A stretch of 45,698 nt of DNA. Origin: Streptococcus suis (lineage in GTDB: Bacteria > Bacillota > Bacilli > Lactobacillales > Streptococcaceae). A program made the position numbers and the translations under genes. The stretch is from contig NZ_POJD01000180.1 of assembly GCF_002960445.1 (NCBI RefSeq), positions 1-45,698 on the forward strand. The letters are read 5' to 3'. Within the stretch, counting starts at the first letter, position 1; each line of letters opens with the position of its first letter. Below, in pieces: positions 1 to 9,531 of this stretch. The notes beneath the pieces are model-generated. The model was given only the letters and a program-made list of their open reading frames with translations. It was not told where the DNA came from and searched no databases.

Positions 1-87
1 TGACCCCTCAAGGGTCACAATTCGAATACGTTCATCCTGTTCTGCTAAAGAAAGTACTAAATCCATCATTTCTTTTTCTGATCTCAT
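1..87 (-). CDS. aadE: Aminoglycoside 6-adenylyltransferase, N-terminal 29 codons (partial)
   Basis: The reverse strand opens an ORF with ATG at 85-87 that runs off the left edge. Its 29 residues begin MRSEKEMMDLVLSLAEQDER and end in VTLEGS, which I recognise as the start of ANT(6)-Ia. This enzyme adenylylates the 6-position of streptomycin and gives high-level resistance in Gram-positive cocci. A good ribosome-binding site (GAGGAG) lies just upstream. The methyltransferase fragment directly upstream is the usual neighbour of aadE in the aadE-sat4-aphA-3 type resistance cluster. Only the N-terminus is visible, so whether the gene is intact cannot be judged. Confidence 0.9.
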   Translation of the reverse strand, partial: MRSEKEMMDLVLSLAEQDERIRIVTLEGS

Positions 88-119
88 TTACATACTCCTC
101 GTTTATTTTTTCTATATTA

Positions 120-302
120 TTACATCTTCTTTTTTGCCGATACAATCAGCATCATTGGGCGTCGCATTTCATCCGCCATCCCCGGAATATCCATCATGTT
201 CTCTGGCGGCTGTGGCTCCACAATCTGATTTATTATAAAACTATTTGAAAGCAGTGTATTTAGATATGTGGTCAGTGTTCTATGATATTTTGTAACCTTC
301 AA
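120..302 (-). pseudogene. C-terminal fragment of a class I SAM-dependent methyltransferase
   Basis: A 60-codon open frame starts at TTG, but an in-frame stop lies two codons upstream, so the N-terminal catalytic part is missing. The peptide (YHRTLTTYLNTLL, then VEPQPPENMMDIPGMADEM, ending RRPMMLIVSAKKK) matches my memory of the C-terminus of the small methyltransferase found upstream of aadE in enterococcal and streptococcal resistance clusters. It lacks a SAM-binding motif and is probably not functional. It marks the break point of the acquired aadE segment. Confidence 0.7.
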
Positions 303-396
303 TAAGGCTTACCCAGACAAGTTTGCGCCAGTAGAAGACTAACCAAGGATTGTGGGAAAGATTACTGGAAATTTTATGCCTATTGAACAGTAAAAA
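303..396. other. Junction sequence, no gene recognised
   Basis: About 95 bases lie between the methyltransferase fragment and the terminator. On the plus strand two short stretches read like protein (AYPDKFAPVED, then a stop, then IVGKITGNFMPIEQ and a stop), possibly the tail of a broken gene. I could not assign a family. It probably represents the recombination joint between the aadE segment and the copper-resistance remnant. Confidence 0.35.
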
Positions 397-424
397 CCTC
401 TGAAGTTACTCTTGACTTCAGAGG
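397..424 (-). terminator. Intrinsic terminator of the YdhK/small-ORF unit
   Basis: Perfect 10-bp arms (397-406 and 415-424, CCTCTGAAGT with its complement) enclose an 8-nt loop. On the minus strand the stem is followed by five Ts. It closes the minus-strand unit that contains the lipoprotein gene and the small ORF at 432-527. Confidence 0.8.
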
Positions 425-431
425 ATTATTT

Positions 432-527
432 TTATGAAATTTTTATATATTGAATAACAGATTCAAACCCTTGTCGAATAGTTTCAATATCTGTTTCTGG
501 AGCTTGTAAATCAATTATTTTTGTCAT
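432..527 (-). CDS. Small hypothetical ORF, 31 residues, overlapping the YdhK gene end
   Basis: The ORF starts at ATG (525-527), overlaps the 3' end of the lipoprotein gene in another frame by 17 bases and ends just before an intrinsic terminator. The predicted peptide begins MTKIIDLQAPETDIETIRQG and ends in QYIKIS. It has no membrane segment, cysteine or metal-binding motif and I do not recognise it. The overlap and the terminator directly behind it suggest translational coupling. It could equally be the tail of a larger gene lost by rearrangement. Confidence 0.4.
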   Translation of the reverse strand: MTKIIDLQAPETDIETIRQGFESVIQYIKIS

Positions 528-1110
528 ATTCCATCTCATCTTCAGTTACCCACATATGATTCTTAACTTCTTTTTGACCATTGGTTGGAGTGTAATTAAC
601 AACGTAAACAGTTCTTGTAATAGATTTATCTACTTTTGCTTCAGCTCCCATCATCCCATCCATGTGATCGGCATTCAAGATAACAGTATCGCCCTCATTT
701 GCTACAGTCTTAGTATCTTTTAACTCTTCTTGTACTACCCATCGATGATTCTTAACCATTGGTCCCCCAGTTTTTGGCTTATAGCTTACTTCATAAATTG
801 TAGTATCAAAGGCTCCTACAACTTGAGCTTTTGCACCTTTCATCCCTTTCATATGATCGCCTAGCAGTATAACATTACTTCCCACCGGGAATTTAGGGTG
901 CGCAGCATCTTTCATTGAAGAAGGAACCATACCTTCATGATTCATTCCCTCATGATTCATTCCCTCCATACTATTCATTTTACTAGACGCTATAGAAGTC
1001 GATTCCTCGTTTGTACTTTTAGAATTATTCGATTCACTTTGATTGCTACACGCTCCTAAAAATACAATAATTCCAAGACTTACAAATACTAATTTTATCA
1101 TCTTTTTCAC
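511..1110 (-). CDS. YdhK-family (DUF1541) lipoprotein
   Basis: About 199 residues. An upstream ATG at 1117-1119 abuts the AGGAGG ribosome-binding site with no spacing. The GTG at 1108-1110 has the usual 8-base gap and is preferred. A signal peptide ends in a lipobox (FLGAC), giving a lipid-anchored surface protein. A Ser/Asn-rich linker and a Met/His-rich patch (MEGMNHEGMNHEGM) follow, then two tandem copies of a domain with the pattern VGSNVILLGDHMKGMKGA and VVNYTPTNG...VKNHMWV. These are the repeats of the YdhK/DUF1541 family, often linked to copper and other heavy-metal resistance loci. The Met/His motif could bind copper, but that is inferred. Surrounding copper-operon debris fits this role. 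Confidence 0.8.
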   Translation of the reverse strand: MKKMIKLVFVSLGIIVFLGACSNQSESNNSKSTNEESTSIASSKMNSMEGMNHEGMNHEGMVPSSMKDAAHPKFPVGSNVILLGDHMKGMKGAKAQVVGAFDTTIYEVSYKPKTGGPMVKNHRWVVQEELKDTKTVANEGDTVILNADHMDGMMGAEAKVDKSITRTVYVVNYTPTNGQKEVKNHMWVTEDEMEYDKNN

Positions 1111-1139
1111 TGTGTTCATCCTCCTTTAATTAATCACAT

Positions 1140-1307
1140 TTAAGTCATCTCATAAATTTGTAATCCAAAAACTTCTTTTTTAATTGTAGCTATTGATAAG
1201 TCCTTCTTAGAAAAGATTACTACAGAATTTGATAAGATATCTAAATGAACTTTTTCGATACTATCTATTGAAATCAGTTGAAAAAATATTTTTTGACCAA
1301 CATTCAC
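1140..1307 (-). pseudogene. HMA-like (CopZ-type) remnant lacking the CXXC motif
   Basis: A 55-codon frame starts at GTG and ends in TAA. The second half (IEKVHLDILSNSVVIFSKKD then LSIATIKKEVFGLQIYEM) has the beta-alpha-beta pattern of the C-terminal half of a heavy-metal-associated domain such as a copper chaperone. The N-terminal metal-binding CXXC is missing and there is no good ribosome-binding site at the GTG. The best AGGAGG lies upstream, behind the kinase tail, out of phase. I read it as a decayed chaperone gene. A small intact protein of unknown type cannot be ruled out. Confidence 0.4.
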
Positions 1308-1358
1308 ATATTAGTTTAGCATTTTTTATCTATTTTTGAAATAAATAACTCTCCTCCT

Positions 1359-1460
1359 TTATTGAAATGGTAACTTTATAACAAATTTAGTTCTTAGACC
1401 TAATTTACTTTTTACAGTTATACTACCTTTATGCGCTTCAACAAAGCTCTTTTCAATACC
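1359..1460 (-). pseudogene. C-terminal tail of a sensor histidine kinase
   Basis: This is an open frame of 33 codons and a stop with no start of its own. Its sequence (KSFVEAHKGSITVKSKLG then TKFVIKLPFQ) is the conserved end of a HATPase_c domain. It is fused directly to the ribosome-binding site of a copper-type promoter at its 5' side, so everything from the first codons of the repressor to the body of the kinase is deleted. Enterococcal copper-resistance islands carry both a tcrY-type operon and a CusRS-like two-component system, which fits the fusion. Confidence 0.65.
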
Positions 1461-1476
1461 TTTCCTCCTTTCGACA

Positions 1477-1539
1477 GACTACAATTGTAGTCGATTGATT
1501 ACATTTGTAATTATATCATCAAAAAAAATGAGCTGTCAA
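1477..1539 (-). promoter_or_regulatory. CopY/TcrY-type promoter with two cop boxes
   Basis: On the minus strand there is a -35 TTGACA (1534-1539), an 18-nt spacer and a -10 TATAAT (1510-1515). Two sites of the form TACANNTGTA follow: 1500-1509, overlapping the end of the -10, and 1480-1489, inside a 16-bp palindrome GACTACAATTGTAGTC. This is the known operator of CopY-family copper-responsive repressors. A strong AAAGGAGG ribosome-binding site follows at about 1464-1472. No copY/tcrY gene follows: the kinase tail is fused right after the ribosome-binding site. Confidence 0.85.
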
Positions 1540-1787
1540 GAAAAATATTCTCGACAGTTTTTTAATGTTTAAAAAATTCAAGAAGTAGGTGCAAAGTTCC
1601 TCTGTTGAAGCAATACGGTTTCTGATACCCCAGCGAACCGTCTCGATAAAACAGACACCGATAAGCTCCTGATAATATTCAATAGGTACATTACCCTTCT
1701 GGTATCCACTCTTTTGCATCAAGGTTGGATACAGTTGCTCTTTTAGATACGTTCGTAGTACTCTATGAAAGTAGGGAATTTCAGCTA
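1519..1787 (-). pseudogene. C-terminal fragment of a TetR-family regulator
   Basis: The frame is open through about 89 codons but has no natural start. It reads AEIPYFHRVLRTYLKEQLYP, then NVPIEYYQELIGVCFIETVR and ASTEELCTYFLNFL. The pattern matches the C-terminal ligand/dimer domain of DhaS-like TetR regulators. No DNA-binding helix-turn-helix is present. The last codons run into the cop promoter, and the fragment abuts the recombinase tail on the other side, so it is a relic caught between two rearrangement points. Confidence 0.55.
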
Positions 1788-1789
1788 TT

Positions 1790-2365
1790 CTATAAGTCTA
1801 CCTCAGTTCCTTCCAGGAAGCGAACGGTTATCTCTCCTTCAAGCCCTATCCTGATATGGTCTAGCACTCGGCACATATCTGAGTGATTGAAGTCTGTCTG
1901 CTCCTGCCTAATCAGGTCACTCAATGCTATGCTGTAGTGCTTATCAAGCAGGCGATTCTCTTCTAAGATTTTCTCCCACTTGCCCTCAAGCAAATCAATG
2001 TTCTCGCTCAGTATCTCTAACGCCTTTAGGAAAATCTGCTCAAGTGTCGCTTCATCCAAATGGCTACTGTAACACCCTTCAACTCCCTTGATGCGATAGC
2101 GGTTGTTACATTGCCAAACTTTACGTTTCCCTCGGCTGGTTGCCCAATTCTTTCGACCAAAGGCAGACCCACAGGCTTGGCAGAAAACCTTGGTGGTAAA
2201 TGGGTTGTCCTCACTCTGCATGATATAAGACTTGAGCTGATGTTCCTCTCGATAAGTTTTGCGTCTAGCTATTTCCAGTTGAACAGTCTCCCAAATCTCC
2301 TCATCAATAATACCTTCGTGGCTATCTTCCACATAGTATTGATTGACTTGTCCATCATTTTGAAT
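1790..2365 (-). pseudogene. C-terminal half of a large serine recombinase
   Basis: An open frame of about 191 codons with no start ends at TAG (1790-1792). It begins with a recombinase-domain end (YYVEDSHEGIIDEEIWETVQ), followed by a zinc-ribbon (CQACGSAF, later WQCNNRY and GVEGCYSSHLDE) and a coiled-coil stretch. This is the typical order of the C-terminal part of large serine integrases from ICEs and Tn1806-like elements. The N-terminal catalytic serine domain is gone: the frame begins immediately behind the cadX stop codon. It identifies the flanking DNA as a mobile-element remnant. Confidence 0.85.
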
Positions 2366-2370
2366 AGTTG

Positions 2371-2709
2371 TTATCCTAGTTGATTAAAAAAATCTCTGAT
2401 TTCCTCATCTTTTATAAAATAATATATAATTTTCCCCTCTCTTCTAGTGTCCAAGATGTTTTGATTGGCTAGTTTACGAAGATGGTGGGAGGCAGATGCC
2501 ATACTGAGATTTAATAAACAGGCTATATCGCAGACACAGAGTTCTTCGACGGCAAGGAGATAAAAGATGATATTTATCTGTTTATTATCGGTAAATTTTG
2601 ATAAAATACGAAGTGATTTTTGGACTTTTTCCTTTTCAAGGTAGTTCGTTGCGGTTGTAACATTTTGTTGATTTATAACATCCACTTGACAGATACTATC
2701 TTTTTTCAT
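2371..2709 (-). CDS. cadX: CadX/CadC-type ArsR-family metal-responsive repressor
   Basis: 112 residues from ATG at 2707-2709, which has a GGAGAA ribosome-binding site 7-8 bases upstream. The protein has the ArsR winged-helix fold: a metal site in the recognition region (EELCVCDIACLL) and DNA-contact helix LSMASASHHLRKLANQ. An N-terminal Cys (KKDSICQVDV) is the third likely thiolate for Cd/Pb binding. It would repress the cadD-cadX promoter and release it on Cd or Zn. It sits 11 bases behind cadD in the same operon. Immediately after its stop the serine-recombinase fragment begins, so the module was moved by recombination. Confidence 0.85.
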   Translation of the reverse strand: MKKDSICQVDVINQQNVTTATNYLEKEKVQKSLRILSKFTDNKQINIIFYLLAVEELCVCDIACLLNLSMASASHHLRKLANQNILDTRREGKIIYYFIKDEEIRDFFNQLG

Positions 2710-2720
2710 AATTTTTTCTC

Positions 2721-3335
2721 CTAGCCTAACACAGCCCATAGCATGTCAAAGCTGTTGTTTTCAATCAGGATATACATCCCCAATCCTAAATAGACGACGG
2801 CAATAAACCATCTGCTATATTTTTCCAAAGTTTCTCCAACAGAAGGGACTTGTGCCAATTTTTGGGCAGAAAAAACCAAGAGATAAATCATGACTAGAAA
2901 GGTAAGTAAAGCCACTATCAAATTCGCTAAATTTAAGGTAGTAAAATATGGGACAAAGACACCAATATTGTCAGCGCCACAACTTGCAAAAGTAATCATA
3001 GCGACTAGAAAGATCAGGTTTTTATTGTCTTTTCGCAAACCATCTTTTGCAATAGCTTCTCCATCAGAATCTCCTAGAAGCAAAACTTTGAGGCCTAGGA
3101 AAATTGGAATCAAACCGAGTAAACCTAAAATCTCTTTACTAGGAATATAATTTAAGACAAATGCAAAAAGCAAACTTAGCAATATTAGACTAACAGAGCC
3201 TAGAAATTGTCCTAAATAGATGTTAATGATGTCTTTTCTGCTTTTTCTTTTGGCAAAAAATAACATTAGGATAATAAGTAAGTCTACGGCTGTCCCAGAA
3301 TACAGGATTATTGAAGTAACAACATTTTGAATCAT
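2721..3335 (-). CDS. cadD: CadD-family cadmium resistance transporter
   Basis: 204 residues from ATG at 3333-3335, preceded by GAGGTG. It is a small polytopic membrane protein with about five to six hydrophobic helices. Recognisable stretches are SGTAVDLLIILMLFF, IYLGQFLGSVSLI, FASCGADNIGVFVPYFTTL and VYLGLGMYILIEN. The FASCGADN motif is characteristic of CadD transporters of the LysE-related group, which give low-level cadmium resistance. It is the first gene of a two-gene operon with cadX and appears intact. Confidence 0.87.
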   Translation of the reverse strand: MIQNVVTSIILYSGTAVDLLIILMLFFAKRKSRKDIINIYLGQFLGSVSLILLSLLFAFVLNYIPSKEILGLLGLIPIFLGLKVLLLGDSDGEAIAKDGLRKDNKNLIFLVAMITFASCGADNIGVFVPYFTTLNLANLIVALLTFLVMIYLLVFSAQKLAQVPSVGETLEKYSRWFIAVVYLGLGMYILIENNSFDMLWAVLG

Positions 3336-3344
3336 AAAACACCT

Positions 3345-3366
3345 CATTCAAATATATTTTTGAATG
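3345..3366 (-). promoter_or_regulatory. CadX operator (8-6-8 inverted repeat)
   Basis: Perfect 8-bp arms CATTCAAA (3345-3352) and TTTGAATG (3359-3366) are separated by 6 bases, located between the -10 and the ribosome-binding site of cadD. The TCAAA...TTTGA pattern matches known CadC/SmtB-type operators, so repressor binding here would block transcription. Confidence 0.8.
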
Positions 3367-3367
3367 T

Positions 3368-3396
3368 ATTCTAACATTAAACTTTGTAGATGTCAA
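3368..3396 (-). promoter_or_regulatory. cadD-cadX promoter
   Basis: On the minus strand there is a consensus -35 TTGACA (3391-3396), a 17-nt spacer and a -10 TAGAAT (3368-3373). The CadX operator begins 2 bases downstream. Confidence 0.85.
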
Positions 3397-3446
3397 CATA
3401 AAATCCACCAAAATATAGATAAGAAGTTAGTGTACCAAATATTAAA

Positions 3447-3477
3447 AAGCCCTGCCATCGAAATGATAGCAGGGCTT
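3447..3477 (-). terminator. Strong minus-strand terminator upstream of cadD
   Basis: 13-bp arms (3447-3459 and 3465-3477, one mismatch) enclose a 5-nt loop and are followed on the minus strand by five Ts. No gene that it could serve is left between here and rlmD, so it is probably a leftover of the element's own gene end. It also shields cadD from read-through. Confidence 0.75.
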
Positions 3478-3668
3478 AACTTCAATATCCAGATGATATA
3501 TTTATCTAAAAATGGTAGAGTAAAAGGTAGAGATTTGATAACTTTGAATAACAATTATTTAACGATTTGAAACAATCCAAACGATTATAAAGATTCAATC
3601 AAGATCTCCATCCTACCGATATGCAGTAAAATCTAATTCTTTAAGTAATTTGTTTCAGCATATACGAA

Positions 3669-3700
3669 AAACCCTTGAAGCCAAGCGATTTCAAGGGTTT
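3669..3700. terminator. Bidirectional intrinsic terminator
   Basis: Perfect 11-bp arms AAACCCTTGAA (3669-3679) and its complement (3690-3700) with a 10-nt loop. A run of Ts follows on both strands. Confidence 0.8.
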
Positions 3701-3853
3701 TTAATCGTTAATTTGTATCAATTTCCTTATTCCGATTTCAGTCGACTATAGCGATGATTTAAGAGGGGGGGACATCTATTCCCTCATACTACTTTCCCCA
3801 TGTCCCCACCTTGTGTCTACGGAAATAAAATCCTCTAAAATCCCCCAACATCT

Positions 3854-3876
3854 CAACTACCTCAACTGAGGTAGTT
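3854..3876. repeat. Palindrome carrying an imperfect copy of the rlmD 3' end
   Basis: Arms of 10 bp (3855-3864 and 3867-3876, AACTACCTCA with its complement) are separated by 2 bases. The left part, CAACTACCTCAACTG (3854-3868), repeats CAACTACCTCGACGTG (3972-3987) inside the last codons of rlmD with one substitution and one missing base. A duplicated piece of the target gene end is what integration at rlmD would leave. Confidence 0.5.
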
Positions 3877-3904
3877 ACACTGATACTACCCCGCCCAAAC
3901 GTAA

Positions 3905-3927
3905 AAAGCCTTGTCTCCAAGGCCTTT
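3905..3927 (-). terminator. rlmD terminator
   Basis: Stem CAAGGCCTTT/AAAGCCTTG (one bulge) with a 4-nt loop, followed on the minus strand by five Ts. It lies 25 bases after the rlmD stop. Confidence 0.75.
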
Positions 3928-3951
3928 AATAATGCTTTCGTTCAAAGGTTT

Positions 3952-5319
<1,368 letters not shown>

Positions 5320-5336
5320 CTATTTTGGACACGAAA

Positions 5337-5356
5337 AAAGTGACCGAAGTCACTTT
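5337..5356 (-). terminator. Terminator of the aroA-aroK-pheA-psr operon
   Basis: 8-bp arms AAAGTGAC/GTCACTTT with a TTCG tetraloop on the minus strand, followed by six Ts. It lies 16 bases past the psr stop. Confidence 0.85.
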
Positions 5357-5372
5357 CTAGTATATCACATTT

Positions 5373-6698
5373 TTATCGCAAGCCCAAATCAGTTAAGCGC
5401 TGTTGGTACTTTTCAAAATCAACTCGCAGGGCCATGCCACCATACATATCATAATCGTCAATCCAATCCCCATTTTCAGGAATGGTGATGCGTTCGATGC
5501 CATTAGCTGCATCCATAACAACTCCCGGTCCATGAAAGAGCATGAAGGCCTGGGGAACTGTTGTTGGGGTCATCGCCACTACTTTACCAAGTGCTTCAGC
5601 CCCTGAAAAGAGCTTCATAGGATTTTTAGCCTGGGTCATGACAGCCGACAAGACTTGTTGCTGACGCTTGGTACGACCGAAATCCCCCTCATCATCTGAA
5701 CGATAACGCGCGTAGTTAAGCAAGGTTTTACCATCCATCTGCTGTAGACCAACCTGAATGGTTTGATAGGCTGGGGCATTTTCCTCCAGCTGCAAATCAT
5801 TTGGCACTTCCACCGAGCTAACCGTTTCTCCATCTATGGTTGAAAATTGTGCATCAATAGTCACACCCTCTGGAAAGAGTGTATCAATTGTTGTCGCAAA
5901 AGTGGCAAAATCAACCATAGCATAATAGTCAATATCAATACCAAAATTGTTTTTCAAAGCCTTACGAACTTCTTCAGCTCCCTGCTGATTATCCTGCTCT
6001 CCAAGGGTATAGGCGGTATTTAATTTATACTCATAACCCTCAATATCGACCAAGGTATCCCGCATAAAACTAACCAGTTTGACCTTATTATCTGCATTAT
6101 TGATATTTAAGACCATAATGGTATCTGTCCGTATTTCGTCCGTGCTTTCACCTGCACGTCCATCCGTACCCAAAATCAAAATATTGGTACCATTAGCAGA
6201 ACTAACCCCGTTAAATACTTCAGCAGTAGGCTGCTCACTCACACTATTCAGGCCCTTAATGAAACTAAAGCCCAAAGCAAAAACAAATAACAAAAGGACT
6301 ACGGCTAGGAGCCTGAAAATCCGCTTTACTCCCCATTTCTTTCTTTTCTTTGGTTTCAATGGCATTTTAGGGACATAGTCCACTAATTCTGCTCTCTCAC
6401 TAATCTGCTTTTTTCTTCTACTTCTTCTGGACCTAGTATCCGGATAGGCTGGAAGAAGGTCATCATCTGCCTTAGCAACTTCCTCAGACCAGGCATCACC
6501 TACAAAGTCCTCAGAAAACACAGGACTTTCATCATTCATTTGCTTTTTCGGTTTCCCATGTTGAATACGAAGTTCCCTCTTATAGAGAAGATAGTCCAAC
6601 TCCTTCCGCTCTTTATCATTTAAATAATGGATATTTTTATGTAAATAATCCAACCTCAACTCTTCATGATGGGTTAAGATTCCTTTGTTTTTCGTCAT
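5373..6698 (-). CDS. psr: LytR-CpsA-Psr (LCP) family cell-wall glycopolymer ligase
   Basis: 441 residues. A long charged cytoplasmic N-terminus (about 1-120, ending KKRKKWGVKR) precedes a single membrane helix (LLAVVLLLFVFALGFSFI). The extracellular LCP domain contains ILILGTDGRAG, DEIRTDTIMVLNI, VSFMRDTLVDI and YARYRSDDEGDFGRTKRQQQ, whose Arg and Asp residues bind the polyprenyl-pyrophosphate substrate. The family attaches teichoic acids or capsule to peptidoglycan. It lies 15 bases behind pheA as the last gene of the operon, the same order I recall for Streptococcus pneumoniae. It appears intact. Confidence 0.88.
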   Translation of the reverse strand: MTKNKGILTHHEELRLDYLHKNIHYLNDKERKELDYLLYKRELRIQHGKPKKQMNDESPVFSEDFVGDAWSEEVAKADDDLLPAYPDTRSRRSRRKKQISERAELVDYVPKMPLKPKKRKKWGVKRIFRLLAVVLLLFVFALGFSFIKGLNSVSEQPTAEVFNGVSSANGTNILILGTDGRAGESTDEIRTDTIMVLNINNADNKVKLVSFMRDTLVDIEGYEYKLNTAYTLGEQDNQQGAEEVRKALKNNFGIDIDYYAMVDFATFATTIDTLFPEGVTIDAQFSTIDGETVSSVEVPNDLQLEENAPAYQTIQVGLQQMDGKTLLNYARYRSDDEGDFGRTKRQQQVLSAVMTQAKNPMKLFSGAEALGKVVAMTPTTVPQAFMLFHGPGVVMDAANGIERITIPENGDWIDDYDMYGGMALRVDFEKYQQRLTDLGLR

Positions 6699-6713
6699 AC
6701 GTTCATCTTTATC

Positions 6714-7541
6714 CTAACTAGCTAGGTACACTTGATAATTACCTAGTATTTTACATGATATTCCCAAACTCGTCAATTCTTCAAGGGAATAGGACAGTAG
6801 GTCCTCTGATTGATTTTCAAGGTCCAGTATGAAAAAATACTCTCCCAAGGCTGTTTTTAAAGGCCGACTTTCAATTTTTGTCAGACTAATTCCTCTCCAT
6901 GAAAAGACTGACATAGCTTTATATAAAGCTCCTGGTAAATTATCTGGTAAGGTTAAGGCCAAACTAACCTTTTTAGTCACTTTCTGAAGGCCGATTTCTG
7001 GAACTTCATTACCCAGTATCCAAAATCGTGTGAAATTTTCACTCATCTCTTGAATATCTTGTCCAATTACCATTAGACCATATTCCTCTGCCGCAGCTTG
7101 TGGTGCTATAGCCGCATAAGGCTGGGCTGGATGCTCAGCCACATACCGAGCTGCATAGGCTGTACTAGCTGTCACCTCTATCCGAGCATGGGGAAAATGC
7201 TCCAGAATATATTTCTTACCCTGTGCAATAGCCTGTGGGTGTGAATAAATAACTTCGATTGCCTTATCTGCACCCATTGCCAAAAGTTGCTGGGCTATGG
7301 GTTGAACAATTTCGGCAACTGCATGGATTTCCGCCTGATGAAAAAGATAATCGATGGTTTCGTGGACACTACCCTCAATAGAGTTTTCAACTGGAATAAC
7401 AGAATAGACAACCTGCCCTGTTTCATAAGCCTTAATCACTTCTGTAATAGTTCCGAAAGCCTGCAAATCAGCACTTGGAAAGGCCTGTTGGGCAACTTGG
7501 TGGGTAAAAGAACCGCGCGGTCCTAGGTAAGCTACTTGCAT
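6714..7541 (-). CDS. pheA: Prephenate dehydratase
   Basis: 275 residues, converts prephenate to phenylpyruvate in phenylalanine synthesis. The catalytic domain starts VAYLGPRGSFTHQVAQQAF and includes VPVENSIEGSVHETIDYL and the catalytic NFTRFWILG. The C-terminal ACT domain (from about residue 192) has LPGALYKAMSVFSWRGISLT and the ESRP Phe-binding motif, so feedback inhibition by phenylalanine is expected. No chorismate mutase domain is fused. Its start overlaps the end of aroK by 10 bases, so the two are probably translationally coupled. Confidence 0.95.
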   Translation of the reverse strand: MQVAYLGPRGSFTHQVAQQAFPSADLQAFGTITEVIKAYETGQVVYSVIPVENSIEGSVHETIDYLFHQAEIHAVAEIVQPIAQQLLAMGADKAIEVIYSHPQAIAQGKKYILEHFPHARIEVTASTAYAARYVAEHPAQPYAAIAPQAAAEEYGLMVIGQDIQEMSENFTRFWILGNEVPEIGLQKVTKKVSLALTLPDNLPGALYKAMSVFSWRGISLTKIESRPLKTALGEYFFILDLENQSEDLLSYSLEELTSLGISCKILGNYQVYLAS

Positions 7542-8023
7542 AGAATCTTCCTTGCTACTTGTTCTGGAGTTAGGTGGTCTGTATTGATAATGGTAGCCGC
7601 CAATCCTTGATAAAGGGTCATGCGTTCTTGATAGATAGTTTCAAATTCTTCCTTGCTATGTTGCAAAAAAAGGGGACGCTTTGATTGACTATCTTGGCTA
7701 ATACGCTCATAGGCAACTTCAAACGATGCAGTCAAAAGAACATTCTTTTCTTTATTATCTAATAATAACTGACGATTGAACTCAGATTTGACCACACCGC
7801 CACCAGTCGATACAAGACAGTCAGCAGGCAAATCCAATAATTCTTTCAAGACTTCCGTTTCAACTTTACGAAAAGTAGCTTCTCCTTCGAGCTTGAAATA
7901 ATCAGCGATGGTCATGCCAATCCGTTCTTCAATAATTTGGTCCATATCGTAAACAGGGAGGTCCAACAAACGTGCTGTGGTGGTTTTTCCAACTCCCATA
8001 AATCCAAGTAAAACGATTGGCAT
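7532..8023 (-). CDS. aroK: Shikimate kinase
   Basis: 163 residues, phosphorylates shikimate at the 3-hydroxyl using ATP (step 5 of the pathway). It has the P-loop LLGFMGVGKTTTARLL, the DMDQIIEERIG shikimate/Mg site, the TFRKVE segment, the STGGGVV loop and the lid arginine region SKRPLFL. Length is normal for a monofunctional AroK. It starts 8 bases after the aroA stop and overlaps pheA, inside one minus-strand operon. Confidence 0.95.
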   Translation of the reverse strand: MPIVLLGFMGVGKTTTARLLDLPVYDMDQIIEERIGMTIADYFKLEGEATFRKVETEVLKELLDLPADCLVSTGGGVVKSEFNRQLLLDNKEKNVLLTASFEVAYERISQDSQSKRPLFLQHSKEEFETIYQERMTLYQGLAATIINTDHLTPEQVARKILCK

Positions 8024-8031
8024 AGCTTCTC

Positions 8032-9531
<1,500 letters not shown>

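Larger units (their letters stand above)
3478..3904. other. Gene-free junction between mobile DNA and rlmD
   Basis: No convincing gene is present. A 68-codon plus-strand frame overlapping its left part has no family resemblance. The stretch holds a bidirectional terminator at 3669-3700, an inverted repeat GGGGACAT/ATGTCCCC (3768-3775 and 3800-3807) next to a run of seven Gs, and a near-perfect 22-bp palindrome at 3855-3876. Such a density of inverted repeats next to the 3' end of rlmD suggests the attachment region of an integrative element. Confidence 0.5.

Noticed and set aside
3364..3570. 68-codon plus-strand ORF across the cadD promoter region
   Set aside because: It runs through the promoter and a terminator hairpin and resembles nothing known.
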